Assembly: GCA_023412495.1 (NCBI GenBank) | Contig: JAEYNP010000047.1 | Location: forward strand, 1 to 15,119 | From: Pseudomonadota bacterium | GTDB taxonomy: Bacteria; Desulfobacterota; Desulfobulbia; Desulfobulbales; Desulfocapsaceae | DNA: 15,119 nt | Direction: 5' to 3' | Shown: positions 1 to 6,534 of the stretch, in pieces | How positions within the stretch are numbered: position 1 is the stretch's first letter | How the letters are laid out: each line of letters starts with the position of its first letter | Notes under the pieces: generated by a model | Told to the model about the DNA's origin: nothing | The model's database searches: none | What the model saw: only the letters and a program-made list of their open reading frames with translations | Made by a program: the position numbers and the translations under genes

Positions 1-610
1 TGGCCCTTATTTTTGGCTCAAGGAGATGAGCCGACAATACGATTGAATTTTGAAAATTTCGCCAAAAACCCTGTCAAGAACTATTTTTGATGCAGTGAAA
101 ATAGTTTGATGCTGAACAGTTACAAAATTTCATCCTCGGAATATTCATTATATGCCGCGGCAAAATTTTTCGCATGCCTTGATCTTGAACGAAAATCCTC
201 ATTTTGCACAAGGCTCTCCAGTATTTGATAGCATTTTCAGCAAATTCTTCACCCTTTTCTGTACCTGCAAAACATTGTTCGCTTTAGCGTTTTTTCAACA
301 AATTAAACCTGATAAAGCCGTAAAAAGCTCAACCCGTGGAGGACTCTGAAAAAAGTTCGATATACGAGGGCGACGCCGCTTTGGCATACATGGCACATCG
401 AACCGCCGTTTCTGACCTACACGAAGGAGATCGGACTTTTTAGGAGTCCATTAATAGTATCATAAAATTATCCCGCTCAATATCTTTTCCTGCAGGAAGA
501 TGCCGAGCTGGTCAAGGCGATTTGCTGTAATCCCGGTTTGTTGTGGCATGAGAGAGGTTGAGGTCTGCAGGAAAATTTCATCGAGCACTTGACGAATGTC
601 CCGCTTTCAT
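1..610. other. AT-rich gene-free left flank
   Basis: No reading frame here looks like a protein family, and base composition is visibly more AT-rich than the genes to the right. The stretch contains several small inverted repeats: a 6-bp stem with a 6-nt loop at 15-32, a perfect 9-bp repeat (79-87 with 98-106), the larger inverted-end element at 341-449, and a perfect 12-bp palindrome TTCCTGCAGGAA at 487-498 whose CTGCAGGAA half recurs at 565-573. A 65-codon open frame at 152-349 has no ribosome site or coding character. I read the region as noncoding, possibly decayed or repeat-derived DNA, with the arsenic operon promoter at its right edge. Confidence 0.6.
341..449. repeat. Short element with inverted ends (MITE-like candidate)
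   Basis: The left arm (341-360, beginning GGACTC and ending GTTCGA) matches the reverse complement of the right arm (431-449, beginning TCGGAC and ending GAGTCC) except for one extra A and about three differences. About 70 nt lie between the arms, with no reading frame of note. Such a layout fits either a non-autonomous mobile element or a long-looped hairpin. No clear target-site duplication is visible on the two sides, so mobility is only inferred. Confidence 0.45.
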
Positions 611-617
611 TTAGCTT
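589..617 (+). promoter_or_regulatory. Candidate sigma70 promoter of the arsenic operon
   Basis: TTGACG (589-594) is followed after 17 nt by TAGCTT (612-617), which keeps the T, A and final T that matter most in a -10 box. Transcription would start near 624, leaving a leader of about 30 nt before arsR. The -10 overlaps a small inverted repeat, as expected if ArsR represses by blocking polymerase. Predicted by eye only. Confidence 0.4.
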
Positions 618-626
618 GTTGGCTAA
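611..626. promoter_or_regulatory. Candidate ArsR operator (TTAGC-N6-GCTAA)
   Basis: A perfect 5-bp inverted repeat with a 6-nt centre sits over the probable -10 box and just upstream of arsR. ArsR repressors bind short AT-containing dyads at this position and release on As(III) binding. The repeat is short, so chance occurrence is possible. Confidence 0.35.
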
Positions 627-652
627 CTATGTAAGTGCGGAAGGAGGAAAAC

Positions 653-1057
653 ATGAACAGGATACTTTCCATCTGCCGGGCTCTTTCGGATCGTAACCGG
701 TTGCGCGTCGTCGCGGCCCTGGCCGTTCACGAGGAACTTTGCGCCTGCCAGCTCAGCGAAATGCTGGAGGTGAGCGGGGCCACGGCCTCGCGTCATATGG
801 CGATTCTTATCGGCTGCGGCCTGGTCGACAGCCGCAAGGCGGGCCGCTGGGTCTTTTATCGGCTGCAGGAGAAATCGACTGCCGGGGAATTCGCGCAGGT
901 TCTCGCCTGGCTCCGGGCGGAACTTGGCAGCTCTGAGGAAGTCGCGCGGGACATGGAGCGGCTGCGGGCGATCACCCGCTGCAGTCCGGAAGAGTTTTGC
1001 CGGGAGTATCGCGGCAGGAACTCGGTAAAAGACAAGAAAGCCGAGAGCGAAGCGTGA
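653..1057 (+). CDS. arsR: ArsR-family As(III)-responsive repressor
   Basis: A 134-residue winged-helix repressor, expected to bind the operon promoter as a dimer and leave it when trivalent arsenic binds. The winged-helix fold covers about residues 5-90. The metal-binding helix reads ELCACQLSEML, giving the Cys30-x-Cys32 pair of the ELCVCDL motif; the third Cys of the R773 type is Ser35 here. Two further cysteines, Cys110 and Cys116, lie near the C-terminus and could complete a site. The recognition helix is SGATASRHMAIL. I chose ATG 653 because AAGGAGG (641-647) lies 5 nt upstream; an in-frame GTG at 635 would add six residues but overlaps that ribosome site. It is first of three closely spaced genes, 14 nt before arsC. 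Family assignment is firm; arsenic rather than another thiophilic metal is supported by the neighbours. Confidence 0.93.
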   Translation: MNRILSICRALSDRNRLRVVAALAVHEELCACQLSEMLEVSGATASRHMAILIGCGLVDSRKAGRWVFYRLQEKSTAGEFAQVLAWLRAELGSSEEVARDMERLRAITRCSPEEFCREYRGRNSVKDKKAESEA

Positions 1058-1071
1058 GGGCGGCGAGAGCA

Positions 1072-1515
1072 ATGATGGTTGAAAAAATGAAAATTCTCTT
1101 TCTCTGTACCGGCAATTCCTGCCGCAGCCAGATGGCCGAAGGCTGGGCCCGCCACCTGTACGGCGAGGTGATCGAAGCCTATTCGGCCGGGATCGAAACC
1201 CACGGCCTGAATCCTCTGGCGGTGAAAGTCATGGCCGAGGCCGGCGTGGACATATCAGCACACCGTTCCAATCATCTGGACGAGCTGCGGGATGTTCCCT
1301 TTGCTGCTGTGGTAACGGTCTGCGATCATGCCCATGAGCATTGCCCGCTCTTTCCGGGCAGGGTCGGGATGATCCATGCCGGCTTTGCCGATCCGCCGCG
1401 GCTCGCAGGGGAAATCGCCGCAAGGGGCGGCTCGGAAGAGGAGCAGCTGGACTGTTATCGCCGAGTCCGGGACGAGATCCGCGATTTTGTGAAGACCCTG
1501 CCCGAAAGACTTTAA
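1072..1515 (+). CDS. arsC: Arsenate reductase, thioredoxin-coupled (LMW-PTPase fold)
   Basis: A cytoplasmic enzyme of about 147 residues reducing As(V) to As(III) for export. The low-molecular-weight phosphatase P-loop CTGNSCRS holds nucleophile Cys12 and Arg18. VCDHAHEHC supplies Cys84 and Cys91, seven residues apart like the Cys82/Cys89 relay of the Staphylococcus aureus enzyme, which passes the disulfide to thioredoxin. GFADPP provides the likely general acid, Asp107. These three cysteines separate it from the glutaredoxin-type ArsC. Numbering uses ATG 1072; ATG 1087 (five residues shorter) is equally plausible, since neither has a strong ribosome site. A longer open frame back to 997 overlaps arsR and is unlikely. 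It lies 14 nt after arsR and 19 nt before the efflux gene, so it is surely co-transcribed and under ArsR control. Confidence 0.94.
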   Translation: MMVEKMKILFLCTGNSCRSQMAEGWARHLYGEVIEAYSAGIETHGLNPLAVKVMAEAGVDISAHRSNHLDELRDVPFAAVVTVCDHAHEHCPLFPGRVGMIHAGFADPPRLAGEIAARGGSEEEQLDCYRRVRDEIRDFVKTLPERL

Positions 1516-1534
1516 ATTTAGGAGATAAGAGCAA

Positions 1535-2737
1535 ATGGAAACCCAAACACTGGACAATCCAGTCTGTCCCGCCGACGAGCGGAAAATGACCAGTATTTTC
1601 GAGCGCTACCTGACCCTCTGGGTGGGGCTCTGCATTATCGGCGGCATCCTGCTCGGCAAGGCGGCCCCGAATCTCGCCAAAACCCTCGACGCGATGTCGA
1701 TCAACGTTGGCGGCGCGCCCGTCGTCTCCATCCCCATCGCCATCTGCCTCTTCTTCATGATGTACCCGATTATGGTGAAAATCGATTTTGGCAGCGTCGT
1801 CAAGGCCGGCAGAAGCGGCAAGCCGGTCCTGCTGACCCTCTTCGTCAACTGGTGCGTCAAACCCTTCACCATGTACGCCATTGCCCTGCTGTTCCTCGGG
1901 GTCCTGTTCAAGGCCTTCATCGGCGCCGAGGCGGTGGATCTGGTGAAGATGCCCTTCGGCCTCGACCTGCCCGTCGGCGCCACGCACGGGGCGGGAACGG
2001 TCGTCCTGGTGGAAGGCATCAAGATGCTGGAGGTGCCGCTCTGGCGCAGCTATTTCGCCGGCTGCATCCTCCTGGGCATTGCCCCGTGCACCGCCATGGT
2101 GCTGGTCTGGGGGTATCTGGCCCGGGGCAACGACGGCCTGACCCTGGTGATGGTGGCGATCAACTCGCTGACCATGCTGGTGCTCTACGGCGTGATGGGC
2201 GGCTTTCTCCTCGGCGTCGGCAAACTGCCGGTGCCCTGGCAGGCACTCCTCCTGTCGGTGGGGGTCTATGTGGCCCTGCCGCTGGTGGCCGGTTATTTCT
2301 CGCGCCGCTGGATCATAAACGCAAAAGGCGAGGCGTGGTTCAAGGAAAAGTTTCTCCACGTGCTGACGCCCATCACGATCAGCGCCCTGCTGGCGACGCT
2401 GGTCCTGCTCTTCAGCTTCAAGGGTGAGGTGATCCTGGCCAACCCCTTAACGATACTCTGGATCTCGATCCCGCTCTTTCTGCAGACCGTCCTCATCTTC
2501 GCCCTTGGCTACTGGGCGGCGAGAATATTGAAACTGCGCTACGAGGATGCGGCCCCGGCCGCGATGATCGGCGCCTCCAACCATTTCGAGGTGGCCATCG
2601 CCACGGCGGTCATGCTCTTCGGCCTCTCCTCCGGGGCGGCGCTGGCGACCGTGGTGGGTGTTCTGATCGAGGTGCCGGTCATGCTGATGCTGGTCGGCAT
2701 TTGTAAACGTACGACCAGCTGGTTCGACTTGAAATAA
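1535..2737 (+). CDS. acr3: ACR3-family arsenite efflux permease
   Basis: A 400-residue inner-membrane transporter of the bile/arsenite/riboflavin transporter superfamily, expected to expel As(III) using the proton-motive force. About ten hydrophobic segments follow a soluble N-terminus of roughly 20 residues. Two hallmark residues of ACR3 are visible: Cys107 in [11 protein letters not shown] (fourth membrane segment) and Glu352 in [10 protein letters not shown] (ninth segment), both needed for transport in characterised members. ATG 1535 has AGGAGA (1520-1525) at 9 nt; an internal Met18 is an alternative start. It is the last gene of arsR-arsC-acr3; no arsA ATPase or arsD follows, as is normal for ACR3, which works without ArsA. 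It is unrelated in sequence to the 12-segment ArsB pump although often annotated with that name. Confidence 0.95.
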   Translation: METQTLDNPVCPADERKMTSIFERYLTLWVGLCIIGGILLGKAAPNLAKTLDAMSINVGGAPVVSIPIAICLFFMMYPIMVKIDFGSVVKAGRSGKPVLLTLFVNWCVKPFTMYAIALLFLGVLFKAFIGAEAVDLVKMPFGLDLPVGATHGAGTVVLVEGIKMLEVPLWRSYFAGCILLGIAPCTAMVLVWGYLARGNDGLTLVMVAINSLTMLVLYGVMGGFLLGVGKLPVPWQALLLSVGVYVALPLVAGYFSRRWIINAKGEAWFKEKFLHVLTPITISALLATLVLLFSFKGEVILANPLTILWISIPLFLQTVLIFALGYWAARILKLRYEDAAPAAMIGASNHFEVAIATAVMLFGLSSGAALATVVGVLIEVPVMLMLVGICKRTTSWFDLK

Positions 2738-2795
2738 AGGCGTCCGGCCGATTGAAGGGCTCCTCTGTCTCAATAGCATGTTCTGGCTCCGGTCC

Positions 2796-2822
2796 TTGGG
2801 GCGAACCTATTGTTCGCCCCAA
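2796..2822. repeat. Perfect 11-bp hairpin repeat, copy 1 (possible terminator)
   Basis: TTGGGGCGAAC (2796-2806) and GTTCGCCCCAA (2812-2822) form a perfect 11-bp stem around a 5-nt loop, about 60 nt after the arsenite pump stop codon. It may end the arsenic operon transcript, though no T-run follows, so a classic intrinsic terminator is not supported. A related copy in the opposite orientation lies at 2904-2930, which points to a dispersed palindromic repeat family. The gap 2738-3010 holds no gene. Confidence 0.6.
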
Positions 2823-2903
2823 GAATCTGGAGGTACGGAATTGACACGAACGGGAAACCTCGTAAAGGGAAAATCCGGCTAAGCTCACTTTTCTGCTGGT
2901 TTT

Positions 2904-2930
2904 GCGGGCGAACACAAGGTTCACCCCTAC
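2904..2930. repeat. Palindromic repeat, copy 2 (inverted relative to copy 1)
   Basis: GGGCGAAC (2906-2913) and GTTCACCC (2919-2926) pair except for one C-A mismatch around a 5-nt loop. Read on the minus strand it matches copy 1 at about 19 of 22 positions. The two copies lie 81 nt apart, so 2796-2930 could be one composite element with palindromic ends or two independent insertions. The intervening DNA has no coding signal. Confidence 0.55.
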
Positions 2931-3010
2931 AACCCTATCCCGTGCCTCTCGATGGTAATTCTTCAACCAGGATCGGTTCAGAAACACTAATAAAATGAGT
3001 TCTGGCCCTA

Positions 3011-3550
3011 TCAAGCAAGCAGGCAATTCTGGTCGATCTGGAAAACCTGCATCATGATGGCGTGGTCGATCATGCCTACCCCCTGGGCCAGGGCATCGAC
3101 CATGTCCCGCTCCTCGTATCCGAGTTCCTTGAGCTTTTCGATATCGCCGGCGGTGATCGAGCGCGGTTTCTTCATGCCCCGGATGACGAAGTCGAGCATG
3201 GCTGATTCGTTTTCCTCCAGCATCGATTTGCTCGAATCCTCTTCCATGGCTCGGATGGCATCATCGTCATATCCTACCTTTTTCAGGAAGTGCCTGTTGA
3301 GATCGACGCAGTAGCCGTAATCCAGCGTTTTCGCCGCGAGATAACGGATATGGGCGAGCAGGGCGAAGCTCAGCCTGGGGTGCTTGCTGAAATACCGGAT
3401 GCGTTGCAGCTGTAGCTCGAAGAGCGCCGGGCTGACGCTCATCAGCTGCATCGGCTGGGGGATGGCGCCTACGTTTTTCATGAACATTTCGTATCCTTCC
3501 TTGATGATGCCTTCCGCTTTTTCCGGTGCAACCGTCGTTACAAGTGCCAT
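3011..3550 (-). CDS. Carboxymuconolactone decarboxylase / AhpD-like family protein
   Basis: A 179-residue, mostly helical soluble protein. The core around LLAHIRYLAAKTLDYGYCVDLNRHFLKKVGY resembles the AhpD/CMD helical fold, in which a CxxC pair plus His relays electrons to a peroxiredoxin. Here only one cysteine, in YGYCVDLN, is present at that place, so classical AhpD disulfide chemistry is unlikely and the substrate is unknown. ATG 3550 has AGGAG on the minus strand about 6 nt upstream. It is convergent with the arsenic operon and divergent from the LysR gene at 3868, the usual arrangement for a LysR target, although the intergenic gap is over 300 nt and filled with repeats. Family call is moderately sure; function is not. 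Confidence 0.75.
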   Translation of the reverse strand: MALVTTVAPEKAEGIIKEGYEMFMKNVGAIPQPMQLMSVSPALFELQLQRIRYFSKHPRLSFALLAHIRYLAAKTLDYGYCVDLNRHFLKKVGYDDDAIRAMEEDSSKSMLEENESAMLDFVIRGMKKPRSITAGDIEKLKELGYEERDMVDALAQGVGMIDHAIMMQVFQIDQNCLLA

Positions 3551-3575
3551 GTTTTTTCTCCTTTTGCGATTTTCA

Positions 3576-3602
3576 ATAATATAGCCCGTTGCCTGACTTC
3601 AA
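3576..3602 (-). promoter_or_regulatory. Weak candidate promoter for the CMD-like gene
   Basis: On the minus strand TTGAAG is followed by TATTAT after 15 nt, 26 nt before the start codon. The -10 is good but the spacer is short, so this is a tentative call. Confidence 0.25.
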
Positions 3603-3622
3603 TCGCCGGGCCGTAGTATCCT

Positions 3623-3774
3623 GTCAAGCCTCGTCTGTCGCATCTTGCTTGCCCTTTTGGCTTCCTGACTTCGTTGCTTCTTCGGTTACATAGCGCTGCT
3701 ATGCGCCCTCAGTCGCGCCTCGCAGGAAACCAAAATTGCGGCGCAATCTCGCGACATCTGAGGCTTGCCTTGAC
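3623..3774. repeat. About 150-nt imperfect palindrome (dispersed repeat or structured RNA candidate)
   Basis: The two halves can be folded on each other along much of their length. Matching pieces include AAGCCTC (3626-3632) with GAGGCTT (3760-3766), TGTCGC (3637-3642 region) with GCGACA (3751-3756), and TTTTGGCTTCCTG (3655-3667) with CAGGAAACCAAAA (3723-3735, one mismatch). At the centre CATAGC (3689-3694) and GCTATG (3698-3703) close a perfect 6-bp stem with loop GCT. No reading frame fits. The size and full-length symmetry suggest a hairpin-type non-autonomous element or a transcribed structure; I cannot tell which. Confidence 0.6.
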
Positions 3775-3783
3775 ACTGCCGAA

Positions 3784-3813
3784 TTGTCTTGGAAAATACC
3801 GGACGATTATATA
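3784..3813 (+). promoter_or_regulatory. Candidate promoter of the LysR gene
   Basis: TTGTCT (3784-3789) precedes TATATA (3808-3813) by 18 nt. The -10 lies inside the left arm of the perfect inverted repeat at 3804-3838, compatible with autorepression. Confidence 0.4.
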
Positions 3814-3838
3814 TAAATAAAATTAATATATATAATCG
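3804..3838. promoter_or_regulatory. Perfect 12-bp inverted repeat, probable regulator-binding site
   Basis: CGATTATATATA (3804-3815) and TATATATAATCG (3827-3838) are perfect reverse complements separated by 11 nt (AT only). The dyad sits 30 nt before the LysR start and over its probable -10. LysR-type proteins bind interrupted AT-rich dyads in their own promoter and in the divergent one. A weak AT-rich hairpin is the alternative reading. Confidence 0.5.
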
Positions 3839-3867
3839 AAACGATAAGAAGGGGTAATCGAATATCG

Positions 3868-4830
3868 ATGAATAATCTTGAAATCAAGCACTTGCGCATG
3901 ATATGCGCCCTGGCGGATAGCGGCAATATGACCCGGGCGGCGGAAAAATTGTGCATCACCCAGTCCGCGCTCAGCCAGCAGCTGAAGGATATCGAGAACA
4001 AGCTCGGCACCGACCTGTTCTTCCGCACCCGCAAGAAGATGATCATCACCGAGGCGGGCCGGCAGCTCCACGGCACGGCCGCCGAGGTGATCGAGACCCT
4101 CGATTCGGCCGAACGCGCCATCGCCAGAAAGATGAAGGGCGAAAAGGGCGAGCTGCGGGTCGGAACCCAGTGCATTTTCTGCTACAGATGGCTGCCCCAG
4201 GTGATGCGGCGTTTTCAGGCCAAATTCCCCAATATCGAGATAGAGATGGGCAGCTCCACCGACCTTGTCGAGGAGCTCGAGGCAAAGAAGTACGACATCG
4301 TCATCTCCGGGGCCATCTCTCCCGATGAGGTGCATACCTCCGTGCCCCTTTTTGCCGACCAGCTGGTCTGCGTCATGCCCGAGGGCCATCCTCTTGCCGC
4401 CTGCAGCTTCGTCCAATTCGAGGATTTCTCTGGCGTAAATCTCATCTCCCATGCCGAACAGTCCAGGAACCGCTTCTACCAGCAGGTCCTGAAGCCTCGA
4501 GGCATCGAGCCGAAGAAAATCATGAATGTCGGGGCACCCCAGGCGATCATCGAGATGGTCGTGGCAGGCTTCGGCATCACCGTCTTCCCCCGCTGGGCGG
4601 TGGCCGAGGCGGTCAAGACCTGGCGCATCGCCGCCCGGCCGATCACTCCGAAAGGATTTCCCCTGACCTGGCACGCGGTCTATCTGACCCACAGCAACAT
4701 CCCGGTTTATCAACAGGAATTCCTGCGCAGCATCAGCCGCTTGAACGTCACCGAGCAGACGATCGCGGCGGACCGGCCGGCGGCAGAAGGGGCTGACCTC
4801 CGAGGGGGCTGCGTATCATTGATTTCATAA
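3868..4830 (+). CDS. LysR-type transcriptional regulator, MetR-like
   Basis: A 320-residue regulator with an N-terminal winged helix (about residues 5-63; helix-turn-helix NMTRAAEKLCITQSALSQQL at 20-39) and a C-terminal effector-binding domain (about 92-295). The opening EIKHLRMICALADSGNMTRAA and the region CIFCYRWLPQVMRRFQAKFPNIEIEMGSSTD resemble MetR, the homocysteine-responsive activator of methionine genes, more than CysB or BenM types. The last 25 residues extend beyond the domain and look unstructured. The start at ATG 3868 is required by the family N-terminus, although the purine-rich GAAGGGG (3848-3854) is 13 nt away, longer than usual. No methionine gene is in view; candidate targets are itself, the divergent CMD-like gene, and the cupin gene 16 nt downstream. 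The MetR likeness is a family impression, not proof of effector. Confidence 0.88.
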   Translation: MNNLEIKHLRMICALADSGNMTRAAEKLCITQSALSQQLKDIENKLGTDLFFRTRKKMIITEAGRQLHGTAAEVIETLDSAERAIARKMKGEKGELRVGTQCIFCYRWLPQVMRRFQAKFPNIEIEMGSSTDLVEELEAKKYDIVISGAISPDEVHTSVPLFADQLVCVMPEGHPLAACSFVQFEDFSGVNLISHAEQSRNRFYQQVLKPRGIEPKKIMNVGAPQAIIEMVVAGFGITVFPRWAVAEAVKTWRIAARPITPKGFPLTWHAVYLTHSNIPVYQQEFLRSISRLNVTEQTIAADRPAAEGADLRGGCVSLIS

Positions 4831-4846
4831 CGATGGAGAACGACAA

Positions 4847-5332
4847 ATGCACGGCAGGGCAGAAGAATTGATTCGCGGTTTGAATCTTACGCCGCACCCG
4901 GAAGGAGGGTACTTCAAGGAAACCCATCGTTCCGCCTTGACCTTGACCTTGCCCGGCAGCGGGGCGAGGCGAAATGGCATGACCGATATCTTTTTCCTGC
5001 TGGTCACCGGGCAGGTGAGCCGGCTGCATCGGGTCCTCCATGATGAAATATGGCATTTCTACGAAGGCGATCCATTGGAACTGGTAGAAATCAGGGCGGA
5101 TCTGACCGAAGTCCGAAGAGTTGTTCTGAGCGGGGCGGGCAGCAGTCCCAGGTACAAACACTGTGTGCAGGGCGGCAATTGGCAGGCGGCCTATTCCCGT
5201 GGCGAATATTCGCTGGTCGGTTGCACGGTCGCTCCCGGTTTCGATTTTGCCGATTTCGAATTCATGGATCCCGGAGTTGCCGGAACATCGGCGCTTTTCG
5301 TCGAAACACCCGAACTTGCAAGATTGTTGTGA
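4847..5332 (+). CDS. Cupin-fold protein, DUF985 (Cupin_5) family
   Basis: A 161-residue single-domain beta-barrel protein. Family landmarks appear in order: LNLTPHPEGGYFKETHRS (residues about 13-30), FFLLVTGQVSRLHRVLHDEIWHFYEGDPLEL, and YSLVGCTVAPGFDFADFEFM. The HR and DEIWH stretch carries the histidines and acid expected to bind a metal or small ligand in cupins. Family length is typically 140-170, so it looks complete. The biochemical role of DUF985 is not firmly established; sugar- or nucleotide-related functions have been suggested from structure. ATG 4847 has GGAG (4835-4838) 8 nt upstream. It begins 16 nt after the LysR stop and is probably co-transcribed with it, making it either a passenger or a target of that regulator. 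Confidence 0.9.
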   Translation: MHGRAEELIRGLNLTPHPEGGYFKETHRSALTLTLPGSGARRNGMTDIFFLLVTGQVSRLHRVLHDEIWHFYEGDPLELVEIRADLTEVRRVVLSGAGSSPRYKHCVQGGNWQAAYSRGEYSLVGCTVAPGFDFADFEFMDPGVAGTSALFVETPELARLL

Positions 5333-5534
5333 TGGGCTGCTTCCTTATGGGTGTTAAGGCATTGGTTGGAAATGCGGGGGTGTCCGTCTCCACGCTTCTC
5401 AACCGGAGCATTATGGTTATCCTCTTAGGAAAAAGCAAAGCCGATCGAGATCGAATTACTTTTTCTCTTCCGGCAGGGGATGCAGGACGAATCCGTCGAA
5501 AATTTTTCCGACAACCCGATGAAGAGGTGCGGTC

Positions 5535-6338
5535 ATGTCAATAATCACCATTTCGCGAGGTTCCTACAGCCGTGGCAAGGAGGTCGCCGAGAAGCTGGCG
5601 AAGGCTCTCAATTATCAGTGTATTTCGCGGGAGATAATTCTCGAGACGTCGGAGCAGTTCAACATCCCCGAACTGAAGCTGATCCGCGCCATCCACGATG
5701 CGCCGACCATCCTCGACCGCTTCACCTCCGGCAAGGAAAGGTACATCTCCTTCTTCCGGGCGACCCTGCTTACCTATCTCCAGCGGGACAATGTTGTCTT
5801 TCACGGCCTGGCCGCCCATTTTTTCCTGCAACAGTTCCCCCATATCCTGAAGGTCAGGATCAGCGCCAATCTCGAGGACCGGGTCCGGGAAGAAATGATC
5901 CGGGAAAATATCCCGGCCGAGGAGGCCCGCATGATTCTGGTGAACGATGATGCGGAACGGCGGAAATGGGGGATGCAGATTTTCGGCCAGGATCCCTGGA
6001 ACGCCCAGCTTTATGATATGATTCTCCATATCGACAATATGAACGTCGATCAGGCCGTTTCCATCATCCTGCATACCGTGGGGCAGCCCTGCTTTCAAAG
6101 TACCCCGGAGACCTGCCGCATGCTTGCCGATGAGGCTCTGGCCGCCCGGGTCGAAGCCGAGCTGATCAAGGCCTTTCCCAAGGTGGTGGTGGAGGCCGGC
6201 GACGGGGAGGTTTTCGTCAATGTCCGCGGTTCCCGGGCCGATGAAAAAAGCATCACTCAAAAGGTCCAGCGTCTCACCGAGAAAGTAGAAGGGGTGAAGA
6301 ACATCCAGGTCAACATTATTCCCTTCATGGTGGACTGA
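5535..6338 (+). CDS. Cytidylate-kinase-like protein with C-terminal BON domain
   Basis: A 267-residue protein. The N-terminal about 185 residues match the cytidylate-kinase-like P-loop family: MSIITISRGSYSRGKEVAEKLAKAL corresponds to the ITISRxxGSGGxxIA nucleotide-binding start, followed by the CISREII and VFHGLAAHFFL strands and an Arg-rich lid region (RVREEMIRENIPAEEARMIL, DDAERRKWGMQIFG). Residues about 195-262 (ARVEAELIKAFPKVVVEAG...EVFVNVRGS...LTEKVEGVKNIQVNI) look like one BON domain, usually tied to membrane or phospholipid binding. No signal peptide or membrane segment is seen, so it should be cytoplasmic. Whether it phosphorylates CMP is uncertain, because the P-loop departs from the GPSGAGK of true Cmk. 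ATG 5535 has GAGGTG 5 nt upstream. The 200 nt before it hold no confident gene; the SulP gene follows at 196 nt. Confidence 0.82.
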   Translation: MSIITISRGSYSRGKEVAEKLAKALNYQCISREIILETSEQFNIPELKLIRAIHDAPTILDRFTSGKERYISFFRATLLTYLQRDNVVFHGLAAHFFLQQFPHILKVRISANLEDRVREEMIRENIPAEEARMILVNDDAERRKWGMQIFGQDPWNAQLYDMILHIDNMNVDQAVSIILHTVGQPCFQSTPETCRMLADEALAARVEAELIKAFPKVVVEAGDGEVFVNVRGSRADEKSITQKVQRLTEKVEGVKNIQVNIIPFMVD

Positions 6339-6431
6339 ATGGCAGCTATGCCCTTTCCCCCATATCTTCCTTAAAATCGAAAAAATTATCCTCGAGAATT
6401 AAGTAGATGCCTCTGGATAACTTTTTCGAGT

Positions 6432-6462
6432 TTGCCTCGATCTGAGAAAAAATTGCTATAAT
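6432..6462 (+). promoter_or_regulatory. Extended -10 promoter for the SulP gene
   Basis: TATAAT (6457-6462) preceded by TGC forms a perfect extended -10 element; a weak TTGCCT (6432-6437) lies 19 nt upstream. A small dyad, TCGAG (6426-6430) and CTCGA (6436-6440), overlaps the -35 region and could be an operator. Transcription would start near 6469, giving a leader of about 65 nt. Confidence 0.5.
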
Positions 6463-6534
6463 CCGACAGACTCCTGGAAATTTCGATGCATACGAAAAAA
6501 ACATTCAACGTGACGGAAGGAGGGATAACGAAGC

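Noticed and set aside
15..32. GGCTCA/TGAGCC hairpin as a terminator of a gene left of the window
   Set aside because: No T-run follows the stem on the plus strand, and on the minus strand it is followed by A residues rather than T.
152..349. A 65-codon open frame in the left AT-rich flank
   Set aside because: It has no ribosome-binding site or recognisable family, and it runs into the left arm of the inverted-end element.
1229..2359. A 376-codon minus-strand open frame across arsC and acr3
   Set aside because: It spans two genes with conserved catalytic residues and has the same antisense low-complexity character.
2810..2998. A 62-codon open frame after the arsenite pump gene
   Set aside because: It overlaps both palindromic repeats, so it is better explained as noncoding repeat DNA.
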